Shown here: positions 1 through 13,000 of the stretch, piece after piece
Layout: each line of letters starts with the position of its first letter
How positions within the stretch are numbered: the first letter of the stretch is position 1
DNA from: Undaria pinnatifida
Taxonomy: Eukaryota; Sar; Phaeophyceae; Laminariales; Alariaceae
Assembly: GCA_012845835.1 (NCBI GenBank)
Contig: JABAKD010000016.1
Location: 19,635,196-19,699,195 of the forward strand
DNA length: 64,000 bases
Direction: 5' to 3'
The notes under the pieces: generated by a model
The model's database searches: none
What the model was told of the DNA's origin: nothing
What the model saw: the letters and a program-made list of their open reading frames with translations, nothing else
Program-made: the position numbers and the translations under genes

Positions 1-1335
1 CCCTCTTCCACCTCCGTAACAACCGCTTCCGCTACCACGATCGTTGCCGCAGATACCGCTGCCATCGCCGTCGTGCTTCTCCTGGAGAGCGGTGTACAGT
101 GCGGCTGGCATGGGCTGCGAAAGCCCATCAACATGCAGCGCCGGTGCGTGACCCGGGAACTTGAGGGGTGGTGTTACAGATCCGGAAGCAGCCGTCTCAT
201 CTTTTACAGAAGCAACTCTGGGGGTGGCCTCCTCAGTGGCCCGTGCCACGACGGGTGCTTGCCCCGGTTCCGGAATGGCGTAATGGCCAAAGTCTCTTTC
301 CCCACCGTCGTCACCACCACTGGTACAACAGCCACCACCGGCACCTTCTCCAGCGCCACCCACGACGCCACTCGCGGCTGCCGGCGTCGCAAAGTTACCC
401 TCAGGAACATAGTTGCTCACCGCGACTGATTCTCTGGCGACAGTGGCAGTTGCGGTGGCCGTTGCGGTAGCGTTAGCGGTGGTGGTGGCGATGGCTGCAG
501 CAGTGGCAGCGGGTTCAGGGGCAGGGAGAGAAGCCCCGCCACTGCCCATGACAGGCAGACCCGGAGGAAGTCGCCGGGCGCTCGGGGCTCCTTTCGGGGC
601 TGCTTCCGCTCTGGTATCGACCGGCGAGGCGAGAAGGTCCTTCAAAGCCGCACCACCAACATCACCACCACAAATACCACCACCACCACCAGGTACACGA
701 GGCACACATTCGACACCGTCCGCGACGAACAGTCCGGGGGGAAGTCTCCGTACTGTTGCCATTTCTTCTCGCGTCGCTGCTGCTCTGGTGGCGGGAGGAC
801 TGGGGAGAATGCCCCTCGAGGCCGCGCCACCATCGCCACCGCCACCATCACCACCACCACTAGCAGGCCTCACACCAACGGCAGCAGTACCAGTACCAGT
901 ACCACCACTAGTAGTGGAAGCAGCACCAGTACCAGGACCAGCACCAGCAACAGGAGCAGACGAAGCATCATCACCAGCAGTAGCAGCACCGGTAACAACA
1001 TCCACAGCAGCAGCGGCAGCGGCAGCAACAGCGGCAGCTGTAGTAGTAGCACCGTGGTCATCGGCAACAGCCGTGTCAACGGCAACCACTTCCGGCAAAC
1101 GAACGGCTTCCTCCGCAGGGAGTTCCACCAACGCAGGAATGGCCTCAGCAACGACCCCTACAGCCTTGGCGTCGATTTCCGGAGAAGAAATAGCTTCAGC
1201 TGCAGCCGAGGAGGAGATCTGCGCTTCTTTCTCGAGCTGACGCTCGCTCAGGCTGATAATGGACGCCGTCAATTCTTGCATCGTTTGGCGCTCGGTCGGG
1301 TCGAGCGATAGCGCCCGGCTAACTATCGACATCAC
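1..1335 (-). CDS. Kinase C-terminal tail exon, low-complexity
   Basis: The exon starts after a cag acceptor at 1336-1337 with the end of the kinase domain (RALSLDPTERQTM), then a short helix (LSERQLEKEAQ). About 400 codons of Ala/Gly/Thr/Ser-rich sequence follow without a stop to the window edge. A motif RRLPPGL appears twice (RRLPPGLFVADG and RRLPPGLPVMGSG), each after an Ala-rich, charged lead-in, so the tail contains a diverged internal repeat. Glycine runs are encoded by GGT-rich trinucleotide tracts, so part of the tail has probably grown by repeat slippage. A related, broken sequence lies at 45.4-46.6 kb. The plus strand is also open over about 275 codons here (413-1240), but that is the antisense shadow of the GC-rich codons. 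Confidence 0.8.
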   Translation of the reverse strand, partial: MMSIVSRALSLDPTERQTMQELTASIISLSERQLEKEAQISSSAAAEAISSPEIDAKAVGVVAEAIPALVELPAEEAVRLPEVVAVDTAVADDHGATTTAAAVAAAAAAAVDVVTGAATAGDDASSAPVAGAGPGTGAASTTSGGTGTGTAAVGVRPASGGGDGGGGDGGAASRGILPSPPATRAAATREEMATVRRLPPGLFVADGVECVPRVPGGGGGICGGDVGGAALKDLLASPVDTRAEAAPKGAPSARRLPPGLPVMGSGGASLPAPEPAATAAAIATTTANATATATATATVARESVAVSNYVPEGNFATPAAASGVVGGAGEGAGGGCCTSGGDDGGERDFGHYAIPEPGQAPVVARATEEATPRVASVKDETAASGSVTPPLKFPGHAPALHVDGLSQPMPAALYTALQEKHDGDGSGICGNDRGSGSGCYGGGRG

Positions 1336-4300
1336 CTGTACAACACGCGGTAAGACGATATGGCATAGGGTGGGGAACGGACGGGGAGAGGATAGGAGCG
1401 GAGCAAGGATTGAGCTAGGAGCAGGGATAGGGGAAGGGGTAGGGTGAAGGTGGCGATCGAGGCGGTAATGGCGAAGGATGCAGAAACCGGTCCGGGGAGG
1501 GGGGGGGGGGGGGGGGTGAGGTTGAGGATCAACAATGGAGCGCCGGGAGGGGGGTGGGGCGTCGAACGAGACGGCCGAATTATGGTAATGGCATGGCAGA
1601 TTATGGAATATCCCATGGGAAATCGTGCGCCAATGGCAAACCCCGGTAGCGGCATGGTACACAACAATTTCGGATTTTCGTACTCGCAGGTACGAAGGTA
1701 CGAAGGTAGCGTAGCAGATACTCAAGTACGCAAAAGCCCATGCATCATTTACAATGTATTGCTAACTTCGAAAGCGCATAGTATTCGCAGGAGGTTGTTC
1801 AAAACCAATTATGTTCGGGAGTCGGGGATACAGATGTTAACAACAGGTACCTTGTTTAGCGTTAGGCGAGTCAAAAAATTTTAAGGTAAGGTCCACACCA
1901 GAGGGAGGCGCGAGATAGAGGTATTAATCGACTTCGGAGAACGACACTCACGTATCCGGCCATTGCCGCCTGCGTCGATATACTGATACCCCTCCGAACG
2001 GAATTGTATATGCCGGTTGCTGCTCATTCCTATACCACAATGGTCGTTTCGTTCAGCATAGTATTCGTCTACTTACTATAAAAATGTGTGAGCGCAGTGA
2101 GCCTGACCCCCCCCCTGCCTGGCAGAGGAAAAGAGACTCGCAAGAGGTTGAAGCCTACAGAGGCAGCTGGTGATGTTTTTCGTCTCACTTCACGTTCATA
2201 CTTATAGTGTCTCGACTTGGTACGCAATTTCGGACCCCTGCTTTACATGCAACTTGCGTGGAGGTATACTACAGATAGTGTGATACTCGAAAATTGATTG
2301 AGAAAACATGCTAGCTAAATATACACAGCCCGTGCTCGCCTGTCGCAAAGACGCCTGTTACCACAAAACAGTTGTCAGCCGACCAAAGGACAAAAATACT
2401 GTGCACCGATCATGTGTCTTTGCAATTTTCATTACGTCTAGGTACATATAATGAAACGGAACACTTCAGTGAACGTCGGCCGAACACGTAAGCCGATGCT
2501 CCATTTTGTTTCGCTCGTCGACCGTCCTAGCTTGCTTACGCACGGGAACGATCGCTGTTGGTTCCATTCAAAACCGCAACACTCTTCTTTCTCACCTCGT
2601 GCCTCATGTGGTAAAGCTCGTCACACACGTTTTCCGGGTTGAGCAGAGCAGCTCTAAAGCAAGGCTTCGTCACGTTTCGCAACGTCATCTCTTCCTGATC
2701 GTGGCGTGGTGTGGGGAAAAGGTGACGAGAGAGCAAGGGGTTAACGCTAAGGCTAAGGCGCCATGACTACCGTGACTAATACAGGAATATTATGTAAAGG
2801 GAGGTAGCTACGTACTCCTTTGAGTAAAAGACACGCGGGGAATGAGGATGTATTGGGTGACAGCGGTGGTATTCGGTGCCTTGAATCAGTTTTTACTAAC
2901 CTTAGAATTTCTTCCTCACGACACATTGTCGGAAGGCATTCGGAATAAAAGTATGAAGGTCAAGGTCAAGGTTGAGGCCAACGTCAACGTCAAGGTCAAG
3001 GACGCGTCCTACGACAGGAGTAGCGTTTCTAGCTAGAAAAATATATAAATCTGTCTGACGGGGTGCACCAACTGAGGAACTGAAACTACACTAATTCCAA
3101 GTCGTTTGCCCCCGTAAAATCGTGGGTGCAGCCGTGCAGACGTTTAAGCGCCTTTTGAATCAACATCTTGCGTCAATTATCACGCGTCCTGTTCACAGTT
3201 CACGAGGTGCCGCCTCTGCATGTCTTATCATGGAGGCAGAGCCTCGATACGCGAACAACGATTTCACCTCCCAAATTCCGTTTCCTTCGGACATGTAGAA
3301 TGAAAATAAGTAACGCCTTGGTTTATTAATAGTAAGTAGCTATTAAATCCCCCCCCTCCCCGTCTCTACATCTCTACATATTCAGACACACTGCCGTATG
3401 TGATCTCTTGTCAGTTTGCCTTATCGTTGGAATACCAATGACCCTTTACACGTTGAATACCTGCGGTCGGCCGCGGGGTCGTTCTTCGGGCTTGGAATTT
3501 CAGTTGTTCTAGAGGGTACCTTTTTTTAGCTCCGCAAGTGGGGAGTTAAAGAGGTACAGTACTACTAAATAATATAAGGCGCATCCCTACCCACACGTGC
3601 TATTGATACCATATTAATACCAATACATTAATACTAGTACATTAATACTAATGCATTAATGCATTAATGGACTACTACGAGTATCAATATTATTTTCTGT
3701 CCAAAATGTGCCCCACACATCGGGACTCCTCACATTGAAAACGTCCCCGTACTTTTCCACTATTATACTATTGTACCATACTCAATTAGCCCCGATTGCG
3801 TATTACATGTTCTGTGCATTATTCCTACTATTAGTACTAGGCGGTGGAGGTTTTCATCACCACGATCATCATCATCATCGTCATCATCATCATCATCATC
3901 ATCGTCATCATCGTCATCGTCATCATCATCATCATCATCATCATCAGAGTCCCGGTCTAGGTGAGGTACAACAGAGCTCCTCAAGTGACGATACGAGCCT
4001 CAGAAAAAAGAAAGGTGCTTTCACGGGTCAAGAACCGTCCCGCGGGTCGGGTCGGGTCGGGTCAGGAGGTTTCCAAAATATCGCGGGGCGATTCGGGTCG
4101 GGTAAGGAGATAATTCAAAATCTCACGGGACGGGTCGAAAGGTTGTCAGGTATCAATGGCCGACCGGATCAGCCTAAACCGACCCGACCCGTGAGATGCT
4201 TAACGAAGAGCTTTGAAATTTTTAGGTGCACCAGGAACCCCTATCGCAGTACTGCTGTAAAAATTGTCTACAGGATGGTATATCATACGTCAAAGGTCAA

Positions 4301-6056
4301 GGTCAAGGTCGAGGTCAAGGTCGAGGTCAAGGTCAAGTTTGACGACAAGGTCAAGGTCAATGTCGACGTCGAGAGTAAGACCAAAGACAGCGTTAAATAA
4401 CTAGCAACACAAAGAGGAAGGGGATAGCGAAGAAAGAAACAAGAAAAATGGCTGCGATCTCGACAGCGTTCAGAGCGACATATACGTAGGTTCAGATACC
4501 CAAAAAGGGTGAGGGGAACACGGGGGGGGGGGGAGGTAGGGGGGCGTCTGTCAGCCTGGCAACAACGCGGCCTGACTCACAAGATAAGCCGTTTCTTCCT
4601 CGTAGGTCTTGGTCGCCAACCTCCTCCGATCGTTCGCAGAAAACCCATACTAGAGTCGTCATCAACATCGCACAAGGAACGGGTCGGTAACGCCGGCAGC
4701 AGTGGTGGAGGGGGGGGGTACTCATTTAAGGCACAGCCGTAGTCGTAATTCGAAGTAGCTTGTCCCCGGAAACGTTAGTGCAGCTCTGCTGAAAAACGGA
4801 ATCCTCCTTGCCGAACCCTCTCAGCTTACCGCTTCCCCATTTGTTACCGCCAAAAAAATGATCCCACGCTATAAATAGTTCCACGCATTTTCCCCACACA
4901 AGAAAAATGTGATGGAAGGTTTTAAGGGGACACCCGTTTTACCTTTGTTTGCCATTGCGAAGAAAACGATCGCACACCAATTCCAGGTGATTCGTCTCTA
5001 AAACCACGAGTGCAGTTTAGAAGGCGCTACCCTTGTACTGTTTCAAAAAAAAATGATCCCACAGGAAATTCCAAGTGTTTTTGCTCTCAAAGCGGCGTGG
5101 CATGACATAGTTATCACGGGGTTATTCAAGACAGAACTGCGGAGAAACAATCCCACCCTAATTCCAAGTGGTGTCTTTAAAAACGTAACAGCAGCTTTTA
5201 AGTGGACACCCTTTGTACTTTTACCATTTCAAAATAATGATCCCATGACCGATTCCAGGTAGTTTGTCGCCAAACCTCCAAGCAGGGTGGGTTTGTTGGT
5301 GATTCTCACGGGGTTACAACCTACTTAGTAATAATACTGCGGCGAAGTGCTGCCATACTTGTTGCGAGTATTTCCCCTCCGAAAAATTGTGGGTGGGTAC
5401 AGATCTGAAGGGGTTATAACCCTCCCCTACCCTACCCTATCCTGCATTATCTTGCCCTACCCTACCCTATCCTGCACTACCCTACCCTATCCTGCCAAAC
5501 CCCACCCTACCCTATTCTGCCTTACCCTACCCTACCCTGTCCCACCCCACCGTACCGTACCGTACCCACCACTTCGTCCCAAGCACTCCCTACTTCAAAA
5601 CTCTGCATTCATGCCAAACCATCATTCCACCCACCGGACTTAGAAACATGTTCGGTGTCTTGAGCTCCGGCTTAGAGGCCGCAAGCCAAATCACGTGCCC
5701 GAAGGCGAAGACATCTTGGTCCGGACGGCAGGGGAGTCTCCTCCCCTTCATCGCTTCCGGGGGCTTATACCCGGTAGTGCCGTGTCCGGACCGTGTGTCG
5801 CCGACCGCTGTTGATTTTGGTTGTCCGTTTGCAAGCAGTGTGGGTGGATGGTGAAGTTGTTGTCGCGGGTACGAAAGGGAGGGTGGGGGGGTAAGGGTGT
5901 CACGTGCAATCGATGCGAGCGTCGGTGGCAGTGGCGGTGGTGGTGGTGGTTGGTGAAAGTAGTAGTAGTAGCAGTAGTAGTAGAAGTAGAAGTAGCAGTC
6001 GTAGTAGTGGTACTAATAGTAGTAGTAGTAGTAGTAGTAGTAGTAGCAGTAGTAGC

Positions 6057-6092
<36 letters not shown>

Positions 6093-6114
6093 GGTGGTGC
6101 TAGTGGTGGCAGTG

Positions 6115-6153
<39 letters not shown>

Positions 6154-6435
6154 TTAGTTCTAGTGGTGGTAGTAGTAGTAGTAGTAGTAGTGGTATTAGT
6201 TCTAGTGGTAGTGGTGGTAGTAGCAGTAAGTAGTGGTATTAGTTCTAGTGGTAGTGGTGGTAGTAGCAGTAAGTAGTAGTAGTATTAGTAATAGTAGTAG
6301 TAGTAATAGTAGTAGTAATAGTAGTGGTAGTAGTAGTGGTAGTGGTAGCGGTGGTAGTAGTAGTAGTGGTAATAGCAGTAGTGGTATAAAGCAGCCGTAG
6401 TAGTAGCAGTAGTAGTAGTAGTAGCAGTAGTAGTA

Positions 6436-6492
<57 letters not shown>

Positions 6493-7006
6493 CTAGTACT
6501 AGTAGTAGTAGCAGTAGTAGTAGTAGTAGTAGTAGTAGTATCAGTATCGATAACATCGACGGTGGCGGGAGAACATCGGGGAGCAAAGACGATGGGGGTT
6601 ATTAGCATGACACAAATCTAAAACGCGTACACACAGTCACACACAGACCCAGACAACAAAAAAACTGCTTAAAGAACCCAGTTTAAAAAGATAAAAATAA
6701 AAACGTCTTCTACGGTACCATACGATGACGTCACATCAAAGTGACACGGGAGGCACAAATTAACACCCCTTCACTGCACGTGTACCGCTTCTACCTCTTA
6801 TTCTCTTACGCTCTCCCCCCCCCCCCCCCCTCTCCCGCCCAAACCTACCTTCCCCAATCCCATCCTCCTCTTCGCCTCCACCTTGCGCAAACTCTTCTCA
6901 AAACAACACCACACCATACCACAGGTCACTCGAGATTGATTGGAACCCCCCCTATTACCATGGGGGAGACTACTGCCATTGGCTGAGGCGAATTAACATC
7001 AACAGC

Positions 7007-7041
<35 letters not shown>

Positions 7042-10000
7042 ATAGCGGGTAAGGTATATTTCTCTCACCAAGTGCCACGCCAAGGTCGGCGATTGCAGCC
7101 GTTTCTCGAGCACCGGGCCCGGACGAGAAAACAAGTATATTCGCCGCTTTTACATCGTTGTGCACGTAACGGTTGTCATGCAGATGCGTCAGACCGGTTC
7201 CGGCCCCGCCCAAGAGACTGCAATGGTTGGCAGAGGTTTGACCGGAGACACCCGAAACAAAATTACGAATATTATGGACGGATCATAAGCAAGACGGGAG
7301 AAGCGGGGGACGAACGCAAGAAAGATAGCGGTGCACCTACTGCAAATAATGTGAGGATATCCTCACCTGAAGAGCGTCATGCCTTGCCCGAAACCCTGAC
7401 CTAGAAAAATGAAACAAACGGTAACAACCCGATGATGGCCTCATCCCATGACCTAGGCACTGTGATATTTTACGACGTATCATACCAGGGTATTACAAGA
7501 AGCCCTCGAGGGAATTATAACTGCATACTAGTACGTGTTTCGACGAAATCTTCGATCTCACAGCTGGAGTGTTTTTTTTTTTCCTTTATATAATGGCTAG
7601 GTCTTCCGTTGGACAACATCCTGGGCGAGAACACTTTGGCCCAAAGGTCCTATTAGAGGTTCTACTAGACTAATACTAATGCCACGATCGCGCCATGTAT
7701 CGGGAACGGACGGGCTGGAAAAAGGAACATAGCGTGTGGCGGGTACGGAGGGGGACGCGGAGTGGGGGGCAGGGAGGAGGACAAGGACAAAAATACACGG
7801 TGCGGAGAAGGACTGCATAAATAAGCAAGGGGGTCAAGAGAGGGGAACTATAAGACAAAAGAAGCGTGGCGGATTAAATTTACATGTACTCTTGAAATTT
7901 AAGTAGTGCGGGGAGGGGAGAGGGAAGACACAAATACCCAAGAATCGCAACATGTCCTCCAGCTCGCCGACAAGTCCACCGCGGGCGCCGGCCGAATGAA
8001 AGACAACGAAGCTCAGATACAAATGCAACAACAGTCTATCTCTTTTAAAGCTCCAAACAAACACACATCCACTACTGTAGTTATCCCTTAACAGTGGAAA
8101 ACTAGGTGTGTTTTAGCCGTGAAATGAGGCACTAAAGCGGCAACCGGCACTACTACACATACTGGCACTATCCATACTTTCTGTTCCCATCTCTACCAAG
8201 CAATCACATAGGCACTATAGCGGGCAACCGGCACTACTCAACCTGCACTATAGAGGGTCTCCTACTGTAAGTCCAATCGTATTCTTCCCGAGAAACGTGG
8301 GTGCAGTTGTAGAGGGGCTTTGGTAGAGGCCCTTGCCGCGAGTCCCGCCTTCCGGGATAACCAACACCCACTTTGTCGTCTTTCACCATCATATAGTGTT
8401 GACACGCGGTGTTCGTCACTCCCCTCTATATACCTTAACGGGGCCCCACGTTTTTTTTTTTTCTTTCCGGGTTTCCCCCTTATGTATTTGCTCATTAAAA
8501 GCGTCCGCCGATATTGTTTCGTAAGCACCGTCGCACAAAAAAAGGCTACTTTGGTGCCCCGATTTTGGTTTAGGGTTCGGTTTATGATAGTAATCGTACG
8601 ATATGTGCTGCTGGGGGGGTTCTAGCACCCATCGCCAAAAATATAGTTGAAACTACGATAATGCAATATGTTGTGCTTAGGGGGAGGGAAGGGGGGGAGG
8701 TTGTCGCAGCCATCGCCAGAATAAACAAGAAAACACGATACACGCTGTCGGACGGACGGACGGGGGGGTATTCTAGAAGTCACCCTCAGAACGAGGAAGA
8801 AACTACCATACACTTGGTACGCTGTTCAGCGGGGGGGGGGTGTACTCAATTCACGCATAGCCGTAGTCGTATGTCCATATGATATACCCGTAGACCATAC
8901 GGCATAGACCATATACCCTGTGGTATAGACCCTGTGGTGTAGACCATATGGTACACCTTGTGGTATGGTATAGACCATATGGTGTGGGAAAGTAGCTATG
9001 GTATGTAGACCCTATGGTATAGACCCTATGGTATGGTATGGTATAGCCCCTCGCATCTCTACAATGTCGGGACGGACTACGTCGGGTTTTCACCGACTTG
9101 GCAGACATGGCGTACATCAAGCGCGATGTGTTGTGAGGATTTCGCCGAGTCGCAGGGTGGTGGGGGGGGGGGGGAATGGCATCCATAACCAAAAGAAGTA
9201 GACTGGGTAAGCCATTAATCATGACAATAATTATTATTAATGTTCGAGAGAGACGATAGTAGACGGTAAATAGCGTAGGGAACATTTTTTTTTTCTTTTT
9301 TTGAGAGGCAAGTTGGTAATTAATTAGATTTTCAGAAGAGGGACGCGATATTATCCGGTATAGAGTGGGGGTTATGTACTGTTCAAGTGTATATATATTA
9401 TTGAGGGGGTGATTGGTAATCTTTTATTTTGTTAAGAGGGACGTGCGCGGAATTTAATCAACACACCTGATAACAAATTGAAGTAATTCGTATTTATTAT
9501 CCATTTTCGAGGGGGCCACATACCTATATTAGAGAGGGCGCTGAAATTAGGATAAATCAATCCAATCAAGTTCAATACATCAATACATCATACAGTATAT
9601 GCTGACTCCCTCATATAATCTCACCGGAAGACCTCGCCCACGCTCGCCTTCGCCAGTCCCATCACGTGATCGCGCAGGTCACTCCGTGCTAGCGGCAAAA
9701 TGAGCTTCATGTCATCCTGGTCAGTGTCATCCATCGCCAAGGCTTGGCATATGTTTGCGTGCGGCGGTAAGCTAAACATACCAACGACGTGTGAGGACGG
9801 GTGAACACGACGGACCGAGGAGAAGAGAGCAGAGACGAGGGGATAGGGACGGGAGAATAAGGAACAAGGGCACGGAATAAAGGAGTGAACAGGGACGGGT
9901 TGAATAGGGATTGGAGGATAGAGGGGGGGGGGGGTATCACTGTAAGACTGTGGCTGCATCGTACAGCGTAAGACGGCGTCAACATGGCAAAAACATGTAT

Positions 10001-13000
10001 CCTAGCACGTTTCCAAACTAAACTTGAGACTCAAAGCATCATCAGTCGAGCTCTTCGGCGTCACGACTACGCTCGCCTATCGCTCCGATTTTTGTGTAGA
10101 CCAAGCAACAAAAAATTTCAATGAAAAGCTCAAAAGACAAACGAGGGTGTTTCTTCCCCCCGCTTTGTGTTTTTTTTTTCTTCTTCCTGTTAACCATTAA
10201 TATCGGTAGTAGTATTATTAGCATCAATAATAAAAGACAGATCTTAACGTGGTATGGCGCAAGCGACGCGATATGACTTCGTATATGCTGCAGTTATGAT
10301 TTGTTCGTGGTGTTAGCTATAGTGCTTGTTGCTGTGTCGTCAGTCGTCAGCCAGGCGATGGTCGTACGAAGGGATGCAAGCCTAAACCAACACAACCAGT
10401 GATGAGATATAATGGTATAGAATCAAACGACAGCCTGCACATCGACAGCAGCAGTAACGCGACGAATAAAAACAGAAAGACTACGCGGTACTTGCAGATG
10501 AACAGCAGCAGCAGCAGCAGTGACGCAACACCAAGACGATACAAAGTTTTTGCATCAACAACAGGAACGTAATATACATTTGAAAAAATGCCTGCACATC
10601 AACGGCAGCAGCAACGCCATAAAAATCCAAGCACAAGGCGCCGCACTCCAACACCAGCACTAACCAAGACAAAACAAAGCACAACGCGCTACACACGCCG
10701 CATGCCCTCGCTCGAACCAAAACGAAAGACAAGGCACAGAGTATCGGAGGGTTCCTTACCGCGCTTTCGACAACATGGTTGACATACTCTTTAAATTGTA
10801 TAATAACCTAACCCTAACTCAATGAAACGCGACAACCAACCATTGTACGGTTAACCCCTTCGTCTCGTACACAGTGTGCGTCAACCATGTTGTCGAAAAG
10901 TGGCAAGCTCTACTCGATGGCGTATCGTGTCGTCTCCCTGACCTGGGAATTAGTGAATATCTTGAATCGGCACTACCTCTCAATGAGCAATCAATAATTA
11001 TCCATCCGCATACTTGTAGTACTATCTACCTGGTAGCAGGTGTGTATCTATGGTTGGACGAGACAAAAACGCGCAGACTCCCATCTACCAAGCTCCCGAG
11101 CTATTAATACCAACATCATCAACAGCGCAATAAAAAAAAAAAAAAACGCGCTGCTGCCAACGTACTCACTCGGAAAGCACTTTCATCTCCGTGTACATTC
11201 CCATACGGCTGAACGCCTGCGCGTTAGAGTTGTTATCTCCGCCACCCCCCTAGTTGGATAGCGGCGGGCAGTGGAAAGGGCACACGCACAGGGATAAGCA
11301 AGGACAGCAAGGGCCAGGGCGCACGACGTCGGGAGGGCGGGGGGGGGGGGGAAGGGTGTACTCAGGTTATGCATGACCGAAGTCGTATGGCCATAGACCC
11401 TAGCATCCCTACACTGCCGAGACAGAGGGGGGTGGGTGAGTGGGTGGGTGTGTGGGTGAGTGGGGTGTCTTCATTTGTGCCTTGCCTTCGCCATTTAACC
11501 ATCCCTCTTGTGACTGATCACCGTTGCTGCTCCACGCAGAGACATGATTTGTTTACGTCTTTTCCCCTCTCTGCTTGGGGGGCTCATCTAATGCATGACC
11601 GCAGTCGTATTACCATATACTTTAGACTAGATGGTATAAAGCCTCGCATTCCTACAACGCTGGGACGGAGCACGTCGGGTTTTCATCAACCAAGCGGACA
11701 TTACTTGCACCAGGCGTGAAGCGCCGCGAGGTGTTTCGGCGATTTTGCATGAAGTGTAGACTGCATCCTATATACTACCAGGTAATAACTAAAGAGGGTG
11801 GGGGAGGGGACATGCGTACTTATACTATAAATAATTGATACCACTCCGTCCGGGGTTGTAGGGACCGTGTGTGTAAGCGTGAAAACAGTTCGTGCACCTA
11901 TGAACATATTGGCGTGTGCACTGCAAATTAAAAATGAAACTGGACAAAAACACATGCCAGGAGCTCTTAATACTAAAATATGAGACATATCATACCAGAC
12001 TTTACATGCATAACCCCTACACACGGTATTACGGAGCAAAGCCAATCATCGATGAAAAAACAATTGGTTCCACACGTTGTTGCAATTCAAGGCCGTGCTG
12101 GGAGAAATACTATCTTGATTGAACCTTGTATGACACTGGCAAGAGTTTTGAGTTTTTCTGGTATTTTTTACGATGTTTTTCTGAGATATTTGCGCCCGAG
12201 ATTTTTCCTGAGAGTTTCCCAGAGATTTGTCCGTGAGATTTTTCGTGAGCATTTTCGTGGTTCCTACAAATCTAATCAACACAGCCCATTTTTTCTACAT
12301 TGAAAGTGGCGGGATAAGGGGCGGCGAGTGTGTCGGTCCGGGCGAGTTTCGTTAGGGTCATCCAAACGTGAAAAAATGTCCCAAGCAAAGCTTGCCGTCT
12401 TCATGTTTGTCTTCATGGCGCCGGTGACTACGAGGATATCCCAAATACGAAAAACGAAAATCAACTCTTACTGCAAGTAGTCTGTATCGAAAAGCGACAG
12501 TACACTTCTAAGGGGAGAAACAACACAAACAAACAAGACACTTCGCTCACCGCTTTCATTATCTTGATGGCGCCCGTGAACCCAAGGTCCGGCATCGATA
12601 CCACCCTGACGCTGCCGTAGCCGCCTTCCCCCAACGCCCTCCCCAAAACCATCCTCGGTGGCCCCGCCGTAGCAATACCATCACCATCAGCAGCAGTAGC
12701 AATAGCATCAGCATCAGTGGCAGTCCTGTCAGCTGTGGAAGCAGTAGCCACCCGCTCGGCGACCAGGACGGTGTTAGCATCGCCGCCGGCTTTTGCTCGC
12801 TCTACGTGGGCTACATGATATTTCCCGGGAAACCAGCTCCCCATTGCACCGATTACGCTGTTATCCGGGCGGGGGGGGGATGGTTCCACCACTGCCGCTG
12901 CCGCCGCCGCGGGTGCGTCGTGCTGCGCGGGGGGGTGCCGGCCCGTGCGGGGGGTAAGAGAGGGAGGTAGGCGGGTTGTTGGAGTGAGGGTGAGGGCAGG

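Noticed and set aside
413-1240. 275-codon Ala/Pro-rich plus-strand frame
   Set aside because: It is antisense to the kinase tail exon, which continues a recognisable kinase domain in frame; GC-rich alternating codons leave the opposite strand open.
3708-4400. 230-codon plus-strand frame with His run and Lys/Val tail
   Set aside because: Built almost entirely from CAT, GGGTC and AAGGTC repeats inside a kinase intron.
5821-6621. Long Val, Ser, Leu, Thr and Tyr-rich frames on both strands
   Set aside because: All are readings of the GTA microsatellite.
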